Below are positions 22,827-34,279 of a stretch of 64,000 nt of DNA, piece by piece (positions within the stretch are counted from its first letter, which is position 1; each line of letters opens with the position of its first letter). The translations under genes and the position numbers were made by a program. The stretch lies in contig CM043966.1 of NCBI GenBank assembly GCA_014529385.2, positions 97,276,087 through 97,340,086 of the forward strand, read 5' to 3'. The notes below the pieces were generated by a model. The model was not told the DNA's origin. It did no database searches and was given only the letters and a program-made list of their open reading frames with translations. This DNA is from Adiantum capillus-veneris. Lineage: Eukaryota; Streptophyta; Polypodiopsida; Polypodiales; Pteridaceae.

Positions 22827-23181
22827 GCTCTGATACCAATTGAAGGGGATCGAAGAGCACCACAGACGGAGAGTGAGAGAGAGAAGGAGACACACGACAC
22901 ACAGATATGGGTGGGGAGACTCAAAGAGTGAGCAGCCCCCTATACACTTATACTATGTATAAGGTATACAAGTCAGTGGGCGCCCAGACTCTGGGCGGCC
23001 GGGCAAGGCACAGGTGCCTATAACCCAACAACCCTGTCCATTCCGAGCGTTTGGCTACTCATAGAGTTGGAACTAAAAACTCTATGGGTAATATAACGTT
23101 TAGACCAAACACCATGTTGTACGGTGTCGTTCTGATTGATGTTTTGTAAGCTACCATGTATGCCCATAGTGTTGAGTGTAA

Positions 23182-24310
23182 CTATTGATCCCAGTCTGTC
23201 CTTGACTCTGATACAATTTTAGTCAGAATAGTGCATAGTGTTTTATTTGTGGCCTCAGCTTGTCCTTTTGCCTGTGGATGATATGGAGCATATTTTCTAT
23301 GTATGACCATGAATTCCTCTAGCAGATATTCAATGACTTCATTAAGAAAATGTGTTCCTCGATCACTGACAATTTCTATTGGTAATCCGTATCGTACAAA
23401 GACATTCTCATACAAAAATTGTGCAGTGGTTCTTGCGTCTGCTTTTTGTGTTGCCTTGGCTTCCGCCCATTTTGTGAGATAGTCCGTAGCCACAATGATA
23501 TATTGGGTATGGGTGCGATATGTAGGGGGTGAAATAGGCCCCACAAAATCAATGCCCCATTTTGCAAATGCCCTTGCTCCCATCATTGGCCGTAGTGGCA
23601 TCTCGTCTCTCTTTATCGGCACCTTGGTGCGCTGACATGCGTCACAACGCTTTACAAACTCCTCAGCATCCATATGCAATGTAGGCCACCATATTCCTGC
23701 GGCGGTTAAGACAATTTTTGCCGTTTTATCGCCTGAAAAATGGCCTCCACTTATTCCTCCATGTGCATGTTCTAGAATCAGCGGGTATTCGCTTTCACTT
23801 GCACAAATTCTAAGTTGATTGTCCTTTCCTCGCTTATAGAGTTGATTCCCAATTAAATTAAAGTCACGAGCCTCCAGCTCTATAGCCCTTTTCCGCGCTT
23901 TTGTTATGTTTTCAGGAAATGTTCGTGTTGTTAAGAAATCAATGATATATTGACTCCATGCAGGTGCAATGTTTACCTAAAACAATGTCGCGTCGTTTGG
24001 CACTACATATAGTACAATTGTTAACATAAGCATGTGTGTCAGCATACATAGTTGGCCAATAAACCCCTAATTGTTTCAGTCTTTGGTTTGTTTTCATTGT
24101 TGAACAATGAAATGCACAATCCTGGACGTGTGCTTCTTCAAGATAACACTCGGATTCCTCAGGATTTATACATAATCGTAGAAGTTGGTCCGAGCCTAGA
24201 TGATACAGTCGTCCTACAATCAACTGAAAGTTTTTTGTTTGTCGAATTGTTTGTTGTTTGGATTTGTCTTCCTTGTTATGAAATCTACCTCCAAAGGAAA
24301 GAAAGCTAAC
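23182..24310 (-). pseudogene. Integrase, zinc finger and catalytic core (minus gypsy)
   Basis: The HHCC zinc finger is in 24223-23939 (HVQDCAFH ... CTICSAKR). The core at 23679-23182 starts CDACQRTK, then WGIDFVGP with the first catalytic Asp, SDRGTHF with the second, and HPQAKGQAEATNK with the Glu. All three DDE residues appear present in this stretch. A stop follows at 23182, and the gene resumes past the chromovirus. Confidence 0.85.
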
Positions 24311-24316
24311 ATTTTC

Positions 24317-25600
24317 CTAAGACCATTTGGATATCATTTCAATATTGAAAAGATAAGCATCAGGTATGTCATCATCTACTCCTTCAGGAGCTTCCCCGTT
24401 TTGCAACCTTGAAAGATGATCCGCCCGTAGATGAGTTTTACCCTTTTTGACCACCACTGTGAAATCAAACTCTAGCAATATAATAAACCAGCGTACAATT
24501 CTCCCAGTATTGCATCGTTTATTTACTAGATATAAAAGAGCTTGATGATCTGTGAAGAACACAAATTTGTTTGCGAGCAAATAATGCCGAAATTTCTTTA
24601 CATCATAAATCATTCCTAATCCTTCTCTTTCAGTGGTTGTGTAGTTCTTTTCTACACTATTTAGCTGTCGGCTCACATAATAAACTGGGAAATCCATTGT
24701 TCCGTCTCCAGGTTGAGCCAGAATACTCCCAATTGCATATGCAGATGCATCAATGTGAACATGGAATATCTTTTTCCAATCTGGTGCTTTAAGTACAGGT
24801 GCTGATACAAGGTTTTCCTTAAGCTTTTGGAATGAAGTTTCACACTCCTCAGTCCAGACGAAACTGACTAATAAGCGATATAGAGGTTGTGCAATGACTG
24901 CATACATATATATGAATCTTCGATAATATCTGCAGTGTCCCATGAAGGATTGTACTTTTTTGGCATTAGTAGGCCTGGGTAAGTCTACTATGACTCTGAT
25001 TTTGTCTAGGTCAGTGGTTATTCTATTTCTTGAGACGATATGTCCTAAGATGCAGCCTTGCCTAACCATAAAAATGCACTTTTCCAAGTTAAGACAGATT
25101 CTATATGTTCTGCATTTCTCAAATATCTTTCGTAAATGGTCGATATGTTCTTCTCGTAGAAGAGAGTGTTACACAGAGATTATCCCATATATATTTCTAA
25201 GAATATTCTGAGGTATTCTTTGAACGCATGAGTCATTAACCTTTGAAAGGTGGCTGGGGCATTGGTTAAGCCAAAAGGCATAACTCTATACGCATATATT
25301 CCCCATTCTGTGGCAAACGCTATTTTGTGTTGATCCTCTACTGAAATTGCTAGTTGGTTATACCCTGAAAACCCATCTGGAAAGGAATAAGCCCGTTTAA
25401 GTACATGTTCTGTGATCGGCAAGGGATAATTATCCCTTATTGTGGATGCGTTTACTTTTTTGAGGTTCACCACACACAGCTTTCCATTATTTTTGGGGAC
25501 AACCACAATGGGTGACACCCAATCTGTATGCTCGATTTCATAGATGAATTCAACATCCATCAGCTTGTCAATCTCCTCTTTGATTCGTTTATCAAATGTG
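24317..25600 (-). pseudogene. Reverse transcriptase and RNase H (minus gypsy)
   Basis: RT begins in 25560-25180 with DWVSPIVVVPKNNGKLCV, DGFSGYNQLAI and MPFGLTNAPATF. The expected FxDD box is degraded to FLEIY before a stop and frame change. 25087-24317 supplies the RT thumb (LGHIVSRNRI, FMGHCRYYRRFI) and RNase H (HVHIDASAYAIGSIL, FFTDHQALLYL, HLRADHLSRL). It is not functional as it stands. Confidence 0.85.
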
Positions 25601-25696
25601 TCATTATATGTTTAAGGACGTTGTTTGCTAGGTTTGGCATCTGATTTCAACGGAATTGTATGTTGGCATATCAATGGATCAACTCCTTTGAGGTCT

Positions 25697-26145
25697 TTAT
25701 AGGACATAGACTGATTGAGGCTTTTCTCCTGGCGCAGCGAGGTCTATCTGTTTTGCATTTTCCGACCCATCGTAAGATTCTTGGTTTATTATTTCCCTGA
25801 CTGGTGGTGTCATTATGATTTTTCTATCCTGGATGGTGAATTTTTGATAGTGGGATGGTATATTCATGTTTTCTTCTTCTGACTCCTCCTTACCATCACT
25901 TTCTCCCTCAATAGTCCATACCTCTCGTAATGACCGTTTTAGTTCTTGGTATTTCTTTTTACGCTCCATTTTGGTTCATCCTGGGTCTTTTGTTTTTTCC
26001 TGTTTGATTGTTGAGATTTTTTTGATTTTGTTTCTGTTTTAGTCTTCCGTACTTGTTTTATTTCCTCTTGCGTTCCTTCCCTTTGAAATTTTGAGAATCT
26101 TCCTGATATTTGGTCTTTTACGCAATCCTCTGCTTTGACAAGCAT
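25697..26145 (-). pseudogene. Charged spacer between protease and RT
   Basis: Begins MLVKAEDCVKD, matching MLVKAKDCVKD at 51994 onward in the plus-strand relative, then turns Lys/Glu-rich. In the relative the segment is continuous with the upstream protease region. Here the two are separated by the LTR-PBS insert at 26158-26640. Confidence 0.6.
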
Positions 26146-26157
26146 TAAATAACTATG

Positions 26158-26640
26158 CGGTTTCTAAAACGAGTTTTGAACTCTAAGCAAACCTAGAGGA
26201 AGTTAAAGGACAATTATACAAGACGCTCATGTTTTTCCCTAGTTTAGGTCTCTTCGTTCCCCGGCAACGGCGCCAAATGTGGGACGTATGTCTAACCTCA
26301 CCATCCTATCTTTTTGCAGTATTAGCGAGAACCACGAGTAATTTATCAAACCATCGAACGAAGCTAACTCGACTAGTGCATAGAGGATACAAGAGGTTGT
26401 CAATCTCTTGGAAAACAACTAACAACTCGCATCTAACTCAAGCTACACTCAAGTGACTGAAATCACCAAAAGTCCATCGCTCATCGGCAAGTAAATCACA
26501 TCCGTTATAGCATCAAAGGACATCCAAACGTAACGAAACTTCTAGGGCAAGTTGATAAGACCTAAGCACACATGCCTATGGCCTCAAACCCCACTTTAGG
26601 TCAAGTTCCAAAATCGCGATTATTAACAGCAGTAGTGAGT
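26158..26640 (-). mobile_element. Short LTR plus PBS fragment inserted in gypsy coding region
   Basis: On the minus strand a 351-bp LTR-like unit (26628-26278) begins TGTTAATAATCG and ends GTCCCACA. It is followed by PBS TGGCGCCGTTGCCGGGGA (26276-26259) and about 100 bp of leader, and then abruptly by the host coding sequence at MLVKAEDC. Host homology on both sides is shown by the plus-strand relative near 51960-52000. A near-repeat GCAGT/GCGGT flanks it. There is no gag, and it differs from the host's own LTR. Deletion derivative or template-switch product. Confidence 0.6.
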
Positions 26641-26671
26641 TTTATCTTTTATCCTGGGCATCAGGTTCTCT

Positions 26672-28375
26672 CTAATTTTGTTTTCTGCTCTTTTTTTTTC
26701 TATAGTGTTCCTGGCGTCTAGGGTGCTGATTAGCAAAATCATTAAACTTGATATTCGGTGTTTTCTCCCCACGCTCGCTTAAGCTGTCTGAACACTCGTT
26801 ATCTACATCGTTATTTACCTCCAAATGCTCAGAGGAGTTATAAAACTCTTCTTGTTTTGGTGGTTCTACATTCTCATCTTTTGCTGGTATAAAGCTTACC
26901 ATGTAATAGGGTAGCACATCATAGCCGTCCTTATCGCAAAATTTTGTCATTGGGCTATTTGTAATGGTACAGACATCCAATGTTGCGAGTATGTGTTCCC
27001 ATTCCAGAGGTTCTAAGGCATTTTTGGAAAAAGGTTCCGGAATATAATCCTTGTCCTCAATAGCTCTTTTTAAGACACATTCCTCTCTTTTTAAGCTCCC
27101 ACAATGTGAAGCTCTGCACATCCATAGCTCTTTTTTTTGCCCTAACCATGCTGGGAGTTCGGACCCTGCCAATGTAGCTGAATCAAACTCTTCCACTGGT
27201 GTCTGATTCACATCTTTGTAACTATAGTGTTTTAGGTGTATTTTGGTTGTAGTCTCGCCATGTCTGAGGTATATGTGGTCGTAATCCCAATCCTGGACCA
27301 TCTTTAATTATCTCATGAATGGTCTTCCCAAGATGATCTCGTAATTGTCCTTTTTGTTGAAATCGACTATTGCAAATGTATGCTCATACTCGATTCCGCA
27401 CGAGGTGACAATTACTTTTTCTAAAAGTCCTGGAGGCTTTTCCATGAACCCATCTTCCAGTTGCAATTTCATTCTGGTAGCTCTCAAAGCCGGTTTTCTC
27501 CATTTTTTCTAGATTTCCTTGGTGGCGATAGCGACTCCTGCTCCACTGTCAAGAATAGCTTTGGAAACTACTCCTTGAAATTCTACTGGTAGTGTGGTAT
27601 TTTCATCTTCTCCCTTGCAATATTCTCCAACCTTGTTTAAAGGTATTGGCCTAGTGTTGAGTTGAGGCTTGTCCAATTCTCTGATCCCTTCTTGAAGCTT
27701 CCAGGTGGGGTCTTTTACTCCAAATTTTTCTAAAGATTTGCCTATGGTGGTCCACATGTTTGGCCGTAGCCTTAGGAGTTCGGCTAAAGTGATTGTGCAT
27801 GCCATAGGGGTAGACAATAACTCAATCAACCCTTGTGAATCCATCACTCTGTTAGAAGAAAGTCTTTGAGATGGGGTTGCTCTCACCTCAAACTTGGCTT
27901 CATACTCCCCTAGGTAAGAGGATAGAGTTTTTAGCGAGGCTGGTTGGTTGTGCCCCAAACTAATTGATCCCTGGTCTCCCCCTTGTGAATGCATATCAAA
28001 GTTCATTTGTGATCTTGCCTCAAATTCTTCAATGAGAGGTAAGATCTCATTTTTCTCTTTTCTCGAGCTATTCATTTGGTAACTCACCTTGTTAGCTTCG
28101 TTGGCATCACGGATTTGCTTCCACAGGTCATCTAGATCGTTACAATCCTTACCCATTTCTACCAATGTTTTAGGCTGGAAACCATCAATTGTCTCATCAG
28201 TTGTATTTGGCACTATGATAGGTTCTCTTCTAGACTCAGAGGCAGTCGTGAGTCTCTCCTTCGTGTCTACTTGTTTCTCTAAAGTTGGTTTGATAGGGGT
28301 TGGAGCTGGTACTTCGTGCCAACTTGCAGGTTTACCGAGTGGGTTTTCTATCAAGGATTGGGTTGTTTCAATCAT
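26672..28375 (-). pseudogene. Protease region of minus gypsy
   Basis: The 288-aa frame 28375-27509 ends in AILDSGAGVAIATKE, the retropepsin active site. After it an ILGRPFM motif (near 27320) corresponds to the conserved ILGxxW/F strand. A TAA at 27310-27308 stands where the plus-strand relative has CAA (Gln), a clear C-to-T change. 27301-26672 continues with conserved FCDKDGYDVLPYYMV, shared with 51650 onward. Confidence 0.8.
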
Positions 28376-28709
28376 CTTTCAACACATTTCCAACCTATGT
28401 TTTTTCTATTTCGGCATCTGGATAAGTCATCCATCTTTGCTCTTGGGTTTGGTTGTTTTTGAGTCTGGCTTCGTATGCTTTTAAAAGTGCGTCTAACTGC
28501 TTATTTACCTTTTCTGCCAACACTTATCCTCCTGATCCTGCACTTTTGGGTTCTGCTATTTCCTTGGGTGCTATGGTTGTCACAGTGTGTGAGCTTAGAC
28601 TAGTTAGATCCTCTAGCCGCTCTAATCTATCCTTTGTGTGTTTAAACTTCTCGGATAGAGCCGTTTGCTCTCGTTCTCTCCTGGCTTTCATACGCACATT
28701 TCTAACTTT

Positions 28710-30760
28710 TCAAGTGCTTCTCTGATTTTTCATTTCTGAACTTGGGGCATCGGTTTTTGGCTCTTCAATTATGGGTTCATTCGTCATTCTTTGAGCTTGG
28801 GCTCGTGTCACTGCCTGAATAGATATTACTGTCTTGTTTTCTGACCCTCCACTGGAAGGCACTGCTTCCAGTATGTTCAAGGTAGTTTTTGCTCCTTTGC
28901 TCGGGTTATTAGGGCAATCAAGAATCAAATGAGTAATTCCACACTCGGTGCAATATGCGTTGACTCTAATGATTTCATCATGAGGATAATCTCTTAGCCA
29001 ATGGTCTCCACCACACTTGTAGCAGGGTCCCTTATGTTGTTGAGGTGCTCCTTGAGCTCCTCTTTGTTGGTATGCATGTCTCTGCCCGCCCATGCCTCCG
29101 TTGGCTATGAACAACAATGTTCATTCATCCAAGCTATATCTTCCTTCTCCTGCTACCTGTGCAGTTGTTGGTGGTCCTGCACTTCCCATCATGCTCCAAG
29201 GTTCTGGCGTTGGGGGTTCTTCCAGTGGATAATAGACAAGATTTGCAGCGTATCCATTGGAATCTTCATGATATGCATGTATAGGTACCAAAGCCTTCTC
29301 CTCTGGTTCATTTATTGTTGGTGTGTATCTTATGCCGACTGGTCGTAATCCTGGTAGGGGTGGTTGCTGACCCAACACTGGTTGTGGTCTTTCTACACCT
29401 ATAGGTCCTTGTAGGTTGCCTGGTTGATACCTAGGAATCAGTGGAAGTTGAGGAGATTCTACCTGAGCTGAGGAGCATAAGGTCATTCTCTCACATATCC
29501 CTTGTTATAATAACATTCCTCCGTCGCATGGTTTGTCCATTTTTGTTCAATAGCACACCACTTTGGCTATTTAGCCTGAGATTTGGCATATAGGTTAATC
29601 TTTTTTAGCACTTCCTCTACAAGCTGCTCCTGGCTTACAGTTACTTCTCCTTTCGTTGTTGTCTTAGCGGACTTGCTTCCACTTTGTTGTGAGGATGAAT
29701 TGCCATCAAGATCTTTGAATTCACCCTCCTTATAGACCGCACAATTGTCTACAAGGTAAAGAGCCTCCTTAGTTAACTCATTTAACGTCGTGCTCCTCTT
29801 CATATGTAAGTCCTTCTAGAGATCTGCGTTCCTTAGTCCTTGAATAAATATAAGCATAAGTCTGACTGAGTTGGCAGTTCTTCTACATGGCAGAACTTAA
29901 CATATCTTTTTAGTCGTAGGGCTGCCTTTCACACAGATTCCCCTTCTTTGTGTTTGTATTTATGGATTTGTGAGACTGTATTATGAGCTATCCCCCTTTG
30001 TGAGAATTCCTCAATAAACTCGTCAAACACCTCCTTCATAGACTCAAAGTCTCTATGCTCCACAGAGTCAAACCAAGTAGCAGCATCCTCCTCTAGGGTC
30101 AGTCCAAACCCTGCAAATTGGGTAGGGAAGTCTAACACCTCTTTAGCTCTAATTACACGCACAAAGGTTGCTACATGATCCCTAGGATCTCTGTTTCCCG
30201 TGTATTTCTTGTTTATCCATTTTTGCACGTGAGAAGGTCTAATTCTATGATGGTCTACAAATCTCATCATTGGTTCTCCTCGTCCCAATCGATATACCTC
30301 CTCTGGCCTTTGGTAGTGGGAGGGTTCCTCTCCCAGAGGTGCCCCTAAGCCATAATTTCTATGTTCATCTCTTCGAACTCGTTCTATGGGTTGTCTTCCA
30401 GGCTCTGTTGACTCTTGAGTTTTTGGCTTACTCTCACCTTGATACCATGAATAGAGTGGTGGTTCTTGTAAATCCCTTAGCCCTCGTGCGGCTAGATAAC
30501 CATCTCGATTTCGGTCTCATTCTAATGTCGCACTTTGTCGAATCCATGCCTGCAATGATGGTTGGGTTGCTGGTTGGTTTTGGTAGTTGAACGTCTGTTG
30601 TCGGTTATAATGTGAGGTCGCGTCGTACTCTTTTGAAAATGGATTCGTCAATTTTCTAGGGGTGTAGGTGACCCTTGGCACTTCTTCGGGGGCATATGTT
30701 GATGCTTTGGAACTGTTGCCTTTTCTACCTCCTCTGGGAGAATACGTTTGTATTCTCACC
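28710..30760 (-). pseudogene. gag: Gag of minus gypsy
   Basis: The capsid homology is in 30288-29929 (NRDPRDHVATFVRVIRA, EEDAATWFDSVEHRDF, FIEEFSQRG). 29117-28710 carries two knuckles, one imperfect (CYKCGGDHWLRDY) and one good (CTECGITHLILDC). A Pro-rich stretch lies at 29486-29121, and 30759-30517 is the basic N-terminal part. Several frame changes. The plus-strand element at 48.4-49.9 kb has the same order and closely related sequence. Confidence 0.8.
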
Positions 30761-30863
30761 CGTACCTATCAACAAAAATGATATCCTTCCTCATAGCAAT
30801 TTCATAAGAGAATAAGTAAAGAACCTTGTCTTTGCTTAATTCGTTTGGTTAGGGTTCTTTGCA

Positions 30864-31331
30864 TCAAAAATAAGAGACTACTCCCTCGCTCTCATGCTTG
30901 TAAATTCCCACATTCTCATTATAAGTAGAGACCCTGGTGGTTTTCTTATCATACATAAAAAGAGCTCCATGTCGATCAATGTTTGGAGGCGGTTCTTGAG
31001 TTTCTGAAACCATTTTTCCTTTTGCCACGTTATCTCCATATCTATTGTAATCCTCAAGGTTACTAACTATCAAATAGTGGTTCCCCTTTTCGTCTCGGAA
31101 TCTATCTCCATCATCATAGACTCGAATTATCTCTAGTCTCTGAGCAGGTCTTTCTTCAATACAAATACACTTGCGTCCTCGATAGTTAGAATAAACTAGG
31201 GCTCCCCTCGAGTTTGTTCCTTCTAAGAAGATTATAGTGAACTTAGAACCGTTCAAAGGATTTTGGGAGGTGCTTCCTCCTACCATTGGTCCTTCATCAG
31301 AGAAACCCCCTGGCTGTTGACTGCCCATCAT
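30864..31331 (-). CDS. Leader ORF upstream of gag, shared by two gypsy elements (155 aa)
   Basis: An intact 155-aa frame upstream of gag, with FTIIFLEG, SRGALVYSNYRGRKCICIEE, VYDDGDRFRDEKGNHYLI and YGDNVAKGKM. A decayed homologue is at 38963-39620 in the plus-strand element, with matching blocks (MEIFLKGENTHGALVY, RCICIE, GDKFHDEEGNH, RYGDNLEKGKM). Conservation in position and sequence suggests a real element protein. The family is not recognised; it looks like a compact beta-rich fold. It could be an extended gag N-terminus rather than a separate gene. Confidence 0.6.
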   Translation of the reverse strand: MMGSQQPGGFSDEGPMVGGSTSQNPLNGSKFTIIFLEGTNSRGALVYSNYRGRKCICIEERPAQRLEIIRVYDDGDRFRDEKGNHYLIVSNLEDYNRYGDNVAKGKMVSETQEPPPNIDRHGALFMYDKKTTRVSTYNENVGIYKHESEGVVSYF

Positions 31332-31920
31332 GAAGAATCACTTATCTGATGAAGTGTTAGTATCACTACCCTCCTCAATGATCAGTGCTAATGGATCTAG
31401 CCTTGCTTGAGTCACACTCTCCTCAGTGGACACTAAGCTACCCTGATCACCTGCCACCTTTTGATCTCTAGGAATGTGTCTTTCTGATCTTAAATTCATC
31501 AAACTTAAAAATGCAATTTATCACAAATCCAACCACTCACCTGGTAAAGGATCAGTTTCCGCCCAACTTCTTGCCTTGCAGCAGCTGAATATACCTGTAC
31601 ACAAGCGTTTAATTTTGGCAATCGAATCAAATCATTTAACCGCTAGAGGTGGTATTAGTAATGATTGGTATAGCTAGAGGGTTAACCTCAACCACTACTG
31701 TATTTTATACACTTCTGATGTTCTTGATTAGGTCTGTTAATTTGGAACTGTACTTCCCTCGAATGTTGGTCAATTTACATGGAAAGTCTTAATTTCGTCT
31801 TTGCTCCATCAAAAGGTCAAACAAGATCCAATTTCACTTCTGAAAGAAGTTCTGGAACTCTTAAGTCAATTGGAACATCACTCTATGTCCTCAGTCATGT
31901 TTTCTCTTCACTAAGCCCCT

Positions 31921-32793
31921 GTAGACATCCTTCGCGTAGGATGTCTACCTGCTCTGTTTTGCCTGAACTTTGCACTATAGATTCCCCTTGATGTGCTGAG
32001 TCCACATCTGTTTTTACTTTTTGATTTGGACACCTATAAGCTGGTCAATTGATCAGAAAAAATCTTTTCTAGTAGCCTGATGTTGGTATGACCAGTCAAA
32101 TCAACTCCAATTTGGACCAAAATTGACTAGGAAGCTTGCCTCAGGCTTTACAACACCCTGCCATGCCTACAGTCAGTTTTTGGCTTCAATATCATGCAGT
32201 AGACATCCTACATGTAGCATGTCCAATTGCTCAAAATGGCTTCAAATGTAAAGCACAAACTCCTCTTAAGGTGCTGATCACTTTGGTATGCTCAAAGTTG
32301 GGTTTGGAGTGCTAAATCACACAGAACACATCCTACGTGTAGGATGTCCATATGGTCTGTTTGACCCCAAACTTGAGCCACAGATTCCCCTTGATGTCAG
32401 CAACCTAGTGCTATGCTTAAATTTTAGTTTGGATTTCAAAAGACCCCAATTTTAGCTATCCTAGCCCTTTTCAGTCAAAAATGCTAAAGTCTGCTTAAAA
32501 CCCAATTTTCTCACCCAATTGAGATGAAACCTTTCTCATGCACTCAATAAATCATGTAGATCATGCTCATGCAGCCATCCTATGGTTTTGGTCTTAAAAT
32601 AATGCCTTGGCACAATTTGGGTAGGATGTTTGGCAATTTCCTTTCTATTTGGTCTTATCCTGTCAAGATATGGTCAAACTTCCACTTTCCATGTGAAAAT
32701 AGGATAAAACCTACCTTCTAAACACACTGGTCAACTCAGATTTTCAAAATTTCCACCAAAACACCCTGTAGACATCCTACGCGTAGGATGTCT
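31921..32793. repeat. Four related palindromes in gypsy leader
   Basis: The half-site AGACATCCTACG followed by its inverse occurs at 31922-31947 (one mismatched pair), about 32201-32223, 32328-32348 and 32770-32793 (perfect, 24 bp). A half-copy is in the LTR at 33677-33692. Two copies are followed by related downstream text (CTGTTT..., ATTCCCCTTGATGT). Each would form a stable RNA hairpin in the element transcript. Confidence 0.85.
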
Positions 32794-33328
32794 CTTGGCT
32801 TAAAATTTAATTATTTTCTGACAGAAGTACTCCTTATGCTCTGCACCTCTCTCAGAAATCCTCATAGAAACTTTTGAACTTCACTTTAGCTTCTAAACAC
32901 TCTTTTCCGTCTTTTACAAACTTGTGATGAGCCTAACAGCAAATATAACATGCATGAAGTGCTCCAGATCATAAATCATGATGCCTACTTACCCTACTCC
33001 TACTCATCATGTGAGATGGCGATATTGGTGTCTCGGTTGCTTCCTGGCCTCTCCGGACTCTCAAGCCATCCTTCCACCGCCTCTATCACTCCAACTCCTA
33101 CTCTCTACACCACAACTCAACTAATACCTAAAACTATCTAAGTCTACCTAAGTCGAAGGATCTAGGCCAAACACTCGCTCCCTAGACTCCTCCTAAGACC
33201 TAGAGAGACCTCCACCCTCTGATCCTATCTAAATGTAAAACAAGACTCTGGCAAGCCAGAGAATCCCCATCCTCAAGGACTAGTCTCGGTCACCTAGCTA
33301 GGGTTTTTGTCCTCGGCAATGGCGCCAA

Positions 33329-34256
33329 TGTTGGCAAATACACCGTGACGGACGTCAGCACAGCGAGAACTCACCTAACAAGATTTGTCATCTAAGGACG
33401 AAGCTCGACCCGCAGGCGCGTGGAAGCAAGCATAGGGTGTCAACCTACACTCGACCGATTCTCGACTACTTCCTACAAAGGTCTCTACCCAATGTCTAAG
33501 CTACAGCCTTCAGGAGTGCATAAGAGGAGATTTCCTACAACGCTTTCAAGAGCCAAATACCCATCAAACGTTCTCGAAATGCCACAAAACTTGAAGAAAA
33601 CCCTATTAACACCAATAGGTCGCTCTCCCTAAGGTCCATGAACCAAAACCCCAACCCTAAACACCTGGTGCAAAATCACGTAGGATGTCTAGTCAAAATT
33701 TGTAGGTCGTCGTTTCCAAAAACTAAAGTTCCTAATGTGTAGCTCTAATCAATGCGAACGCGTGGATATGCTGAAATGCGAAAACAGACAACGTATGCTC
33801 ACCGAATCACTTGATGTAGCTCGTGGATCGAGTTCGCAAAGCCAGATCGTACACCCACAATGTAGGTATTGGCACATAGCTCTCTTCGGGGGCAACACGC
33901 TGCACTTCTCCGCACTTGATTCCGACCACCGGTGCGCGCGTAGTGTTAAGATAAAACTCTCACTCTCTCTCGTACATAGAGTATGCTCACTCACACAGAT
34001 AGAACTTTTTAAAAATGACAAAGGTTTTTTCCATTAAGGTCAAAAGTGGTATAAATACCTTACGATCTCAAACCCTAATGCTCCAATTTAACCATTCACT
34101 CAGTCTAAATGTCAAAAATGGGATACAATCTGGAAGCTTCTACAAGCCCCACTATTTACAAAGGTGAAATGACGGTTTTTCTCAATTAAAGAATAATTAC
34201 AAAAATAACATCCTCTCAAGAAATCATTCTCCGTTGGGTGTGTCCAACTGCTAACA
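33329..34256 (-). repeat. 5' LTR of minus gypsy
   Basis: On the plus strand it starts TGTTGGCAAATAC and ends TGCTAACA, 928 bp, directly adjoining the PBS complement (33309-33328). The flank 34257-34261 is ACATT. No second copy of this LTR was found in the window. Confidence 0.7.
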
Positions 34257-34279
34257 ACATTAATCTCAACTAGCACTTA

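Larger units (their letters stand above)
19302..23030 (-). mobile_element. Small internally deleted Ty1/copia element
   Basis: Two 190-bp LTRs (19302-19491, 22841-23030) begin TGAAGGGG and end CCAACA on the plus strand, flanked by a perfect ACCCT duplication (19297-19301, 23031-23035). On the minus strand the PBS TGGTATCAGAGC (22838-22827) follows the right LTR, and a PPT AAGTGGGAGGT precedes the left LTR. At 3729 bp it is shorter than a full copia element. Gag, protease and a C-terminal RNase H piece are present, but the integrase core and RT palm are not seen. The insertion point coincides with the last base of the chromovirus 3' LTR. Confidence 0.92.
23031..34256 (-). mobile_element. Large minus-strand Ty3/gypsy element, main body
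   Basis: From right to left: 5' LTR (33329-34256), PBS (33328-33309), long leader with palindromes, leader ORF, gag, protease, RT, RNase H and integrase to 23036. The integrase end lies at 6938-6433 beyond the chromovirus. The PBS TTGGCGCCATTGCCGAGGAC is of the type used by Athila/Tat-like plant gypsy elements. Gag is preceded by an extra ORF. No 3' LTR was found on the left. Many stops and frameshifts are present. Confidence 0.85.
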
